The notes below the pieces were generated by a model. It searched no databases. It saw nothing but the letters and a program-made list of their open reading frames with translations, and was not told the DNA's origin. A program made the translations under genes and the position numbers. Below, piece after piece: positions 61,747-64,000 of a DNA stretch of 64,000 nucleotides (positions are counted from its first letter, which is position 1; each line of letters opens with the position of its first letter). The DNA is from Luteimonas mephitis DSM 12574 (GTDB lineage: Bacteria > Pseudomonadota > Gammaproteobacteria > Xanthomonadales > Xanthomonadaceae): positions 254,507 to 318,506 of the forward strand of contig NZ_KE383817.1 of NCBI RefSeq assembly GCF_000422305.1, in the 5' to 3' direction.

Positions 61747-61840
61747 GGATGTTGCCACGGAAAATCGCGGCCGCGGCTGCGGTCCGCACCGACTTTCCCG
61801 CCCGTCCCGGGCCAGGCGCCGTATTGAGGAGGAATCGCCG

Positions 61841-63349
61841 ATGTCCACGACCAACCCGCTTGCCGACAAGCTTGCCCCGCTCCGCGCCCACAAGGGCCTG
61901 CGCCGCACCCCCGGCCTGGACGATGCGACCATCGCGAAGTTCGCCACCACCCATCCCGAGCTCGAAGCCGCGATCGACGCGGCCGTCGCCGAATACGCGA
62001 GCGTCAAGGACACCTTCGCCGACCTGCTCGACCTCGACGAAGACGCGCAGCTGCAGGCCGTGCAGGCCGGCTTCGTCAATTTCTACCCGGCCGACGGCGT
62101 GAATCCCTACGTCGCGCTGGCCGCACGCGGTCCGTGGATCGTGACCCTCAACGGCGCGGTGCTGTACGACACCGGCGGCTACGGCATGCTCGGCTTCGGC
62201 CACGCGCCACAGGCGATCATCGACGCGATGGCCAAGCCACAGGCCATGGCCAACATCATGACCCCGAGCCTGTCGCAGCTGCGCGCCGAGCGTGCCCTGC
62301 GCAAGGAAATCGGCCACAGCATCGGCGGTTGCCCCTACGCCAGCTTCATGTGCCTGAACTCCGGCTCCGAATCGGTGTCGCTGGCCGCGCGCATCGTCGA
62401 CACCAATGCCAAGACCATGACCGACGCCGGCGCCCGCCACGCCGGACGCAAGATCAAGCGCCTGGTGGTGAAGGGCGCCTTCCACGGCCGCACCGAGGCC
62501 CCGGCGCTGTACTCCAACTCCACCCGCAAGGCCTACGAGAACGCGCTGGCCAGCTACCGCCACGAGGACAGCGTGCTGGTGGTGGCCCCCTACGACCTCG
62601 CCGCGCTGAAGCAGGCCTTCGCCGACGCCGAGGCCAACGGCTGGTTCATCGAGGCGATGTTCCTGGAGCCGGTGATGGGCGAAGGCGACCCGGGCCGCAG
62701 CGTGCCGGTCGACTTCTACGCCGCCGCGCGCGAACTGACCAGGGCGCACGGTTCGTTGCTGCTGGTCGACTCGATCCAGGCCGGCCTGCGCGCCACCGGC
62801 ACCCTGTCGATCGTCGATTACCCCGGTTTCGAGAACCAGGAAGCGCCGGACATGGAGACCTACTCCAAGGCGCTCAACGCCGGCCAGTACCCGCTGTCGG
62901 TACTCGCGGTGAACGAACGCGCGGCCGGCATCTACAAGCGCGGCACCTACGGCAACACCATGACCGCCAACCCGCGTGCGCTCGACGTCGCCTGCGCGGT
63001 CCTGGACATGCTCACCCCTGCCCTGCGAGAGAACATCCGCAAGCGCGGCGAGCAGGCCGTGGCCTCGCTGGAGCAGCTCAAGGGCGAACTTGGCGGCCTG
63101 ATCACCAAGGTCCAGGGCACCGGCCTGCTGTTCTCGTGCGAACTCGACCCGCGCTTCAAGGGCTACGGCGCCGGTTCCACCGAGGAATGGCTGCGCGAGC
63201 GCGGCCTGGGCGTGATCCACGGCGGCGAGAACTCGCTGCGCTTCACCCCGCGCTTCGAAGCCGACGCAAGCGAGATCGAACTGATCGTGTCGATGGTCAA
63301 GCGCGCGCTGCTCGAAGGCCCGCGGGTGAAGCAGGCCGACGCGGCGTAG
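61841..63349 (+). CDS. Class III PLP-dependent aminotransferase
   Basis: Protein of 502 residues with the fold-type I class III aminotransferase plan. TLNGAVLYDTGGYGMLGFGHAP opens the core, and CLNSGSESVSLAARIVD is the PLP phosphate loop. KGAFHGRTEAPALYS follows, and LLLVDSIQAGLRATG is the Asp motif before the PLP lysine in METYSKALNAGQYPL. An extra N-terminal region of about 90 residues precedes the core. It resembles lysine/ornithine-type omega-aminotransferases, but the substrate cannot be fixed from sequence. ATG 61841 follows a strong GAGGAGGAA site. The divergent Lrp-family gene suggests amino-acid-dependent control. Confidence 0.85.
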   Translation: MSTTNPLADKLAPLRAHKGLRRTPGLDDATIAKFATTHPELEAAIDAAVAEYASVKDTFADLLDLDEDAQLQAVQAGFVNFYPADGVNPYVALAARGPWIVTLNGAVLYDTGGYGMLGFGHAPQAIIDAMAKPQAMANIMTPSLSQLRAERALRKEIGHSIGGCPYASFMCLNSGSESVSLAARIVDTNAKTMTDAGARHAGRKIKRLVVKGAFHGRTEAPALYSNSTRKAYENALASYRHEDSVLVVAPYDLAALKQAFADAEANGWFIEAMFLEPVMGEGDPGRSVPVDFYAAARELTRAHGSLLLVDSIQAGLRATGTLSIVDYPGFENQEAPDMETYSKALNAGQYPLSVLAVNERAAGIYKRGTYGNTMTANPRALDVACAVLDMLTPALRENIRKRGEQAVASLEQLKGELGGLITKVQGTGLLFSCELDPRFKGYGAGSTEEWLRERGLGVIHGGENSLRFTPRFEADASEIELIVSMVKRALLEGPRVKQADAA

Positions 63350-63401
63350 GTCTTCGGCTCTTCCTTCTCCTCCGGGAGAAGGAAAGGCGCAGGCTCCGCG
63401 A

Positions 63402-63413
63402 TAGACTTCCTCC
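63402..63413 (+). promoter_or_regulatory. -10 element for leaderless upp transcript
   Basis: TAGACT (63402-63407) plus 6 bases (TCCTCC), then ATG 63414. No Shine-Dalgarno. A small hairpin of TTCTCC/GGAGAA (63365-63380) just upstream may terminate the aminotransferase transcript. Confidence 0.5.
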
Positions 63414-64000
63414 ATGAAGATCGTCGAAGTCCGCCACCCGCTGGTGCAGCACAAGCTCGGCCTGATGCGCCGCGCCGACAACAGCACCAAGACCTTCCGC
63501 GAACTGGCCGCGGAAGTCGCCACCCTGCTGACCTACGAGGCCACCGCCGACCTCGAAACCGAGGACGCCGAAGTCGAAGGCTGGGCCGGCACCGTGCGCG
63601 TGCGCCGGATCAAGGGCCGCAAGATCACCCTGGTACCGATCCTGCGCGCCGGGATCGGCATGCTGCCCGGCGTGCTGGAACTGATCCCCGCCGCAAAGGT
63701 CAGCGTCATCGGGATCAAGCGTGACGAGTCCTCGCTGGCCGCGGTGCCCTACTACGAGAACCTGGTCGGCGACATGGCCGATCGCACCGCGCTGATCCTC
63801 GACCCGATGCTCGCTACCGGTGGCACCCTGGTCGCCACCGTCGACATGCTCAAGGCCGCCGGTGCGGCGCGGATCAAGGGCCTGTTCCTGGTCGCCGCGC
63901 CGGAAGGACTCGCGGCGCTGGAGGCGAAGCATCCCGACGTCGAGGTCTACACCGCCTCGATCGACGACCGCCTCAACGAGAAGGGCTACATCCTGCCGGG
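63414..64000 (+). CDS. upp: Uracil phosphoribosyltransferase (truncated by window edge)
   Basis: UPRT converts uracil and PRPP to UMP in pyrimidine salvage. The visible 195 codons start [20 protein letters not shown] and include [19 protein letters not shown] and the PRPP-binding loop [20 protein letters not shown]. They go on to [16 protein letters not shown], so only about 13-15 C-terminal residues lie past the window. The missing stop is due to the window edge. TAGACT ends exactly 6 bases before the ATG with no Shine-Dalgarno, suggesting a leaderless mRNA. Confidence 0.95.
   Translation, partial: MKIVEVRHPLVQHKLGLMRRADNSTKTFRELAAEVATLLTYEATADLETEDAEVEGWAGTVRVRRIKGRKITLVPILRAGIGMLPGVLELIPAAKVSVIGIKRDESSLAAVPYYENLVGDMADRTALILDPMLATGGTLVATVDMLKAAGAARIKGLFLVAAPEGLAALEAKHPDVEVYTASIDDRLNEKGYILP

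Overview
The window is a GC-rich, gene-dense chromosomal segment with about 51 protein genes. It carries no tRNA or rRNA gene, no CRISPR array, no prophage and no transposase gene. The gene content and order point to the Xanthomonadaceae/Lysobacteraceae (a Lysobacter, Luteimonas or Xanthomonas relative). The clues are paired TonB-dependent receptors, an ABC permease fused to an M1 peptidase, tandem M13 metallopeptidases, and palindromic repeats headed by GTAG. The genus is inference.

Layout. Positions 1-1292 hold rng (cut by the left edge) and maf. Positions 1414-11375 hold a SIMPL-domain protein, an Oar-like TonB-dependent receptor, a frameshifted TPR sulfotransferase, and a second receptor divergent from a TonB-like protein. 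Positions 11440-17703 are the conserved block leuS-lptE-holA-nadD-rsfS-rlmH on the minus strand. Positions 17803-25257 carry a secreted amidohydrolase, a thioredoxin-fold protein, a three-gene membrane protein/XRE/DUF998 operon, cnoX, a DUF4442 protein and a Ser/Thr kinase. Positions 25297-35303 carry DUF502, a queuosine-precursor transporter, a DUF885 peptidase, a cysteine-synthase-like enzyme and an FmdE-like protein (each behind an FNR-type box), then an ABC ATPase with a permease/M1-peptidase fusion. Positions 35433-43888 hold rhlE and three tandem M13 peptidases. Positions 44369-50123 hold a rhomboid protease, an alkyltransferase-like protein, PiT with DUF47, a CNNM-type protein and ExoD. 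Positions 50149-55011 hold a PhnD-like binding protein coupled to a GGDEF-EAL protein, then divergent trmJ and suhB. Positions 55228-61044 are queA-tgt-yajC-secD-secF. Positions 61227-64000 hold a divergent Lrp regulator and class III aminotransferase, and upp, cut by the right edge.

Several signals lie outside the coding regions. Six genes have a -10 hexamer ending exactly 6 bases before an ATG with no Shine-Dalgarno, which suggests leaderless mRNAs. Perfect long palindromes beginning GTAGGAGCG sit at gene ends, and in two cases repeat DNA supplies the TAG stop codon. A block of five consecutive hairpins fills the gap after the third M13 gene. The lrp-aminotransferase gap has ATTATC repeats at two-helical-turn spacing around a 16-bp palindrome. 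The third M13 peptidase has lost a zinc-binding histidine.
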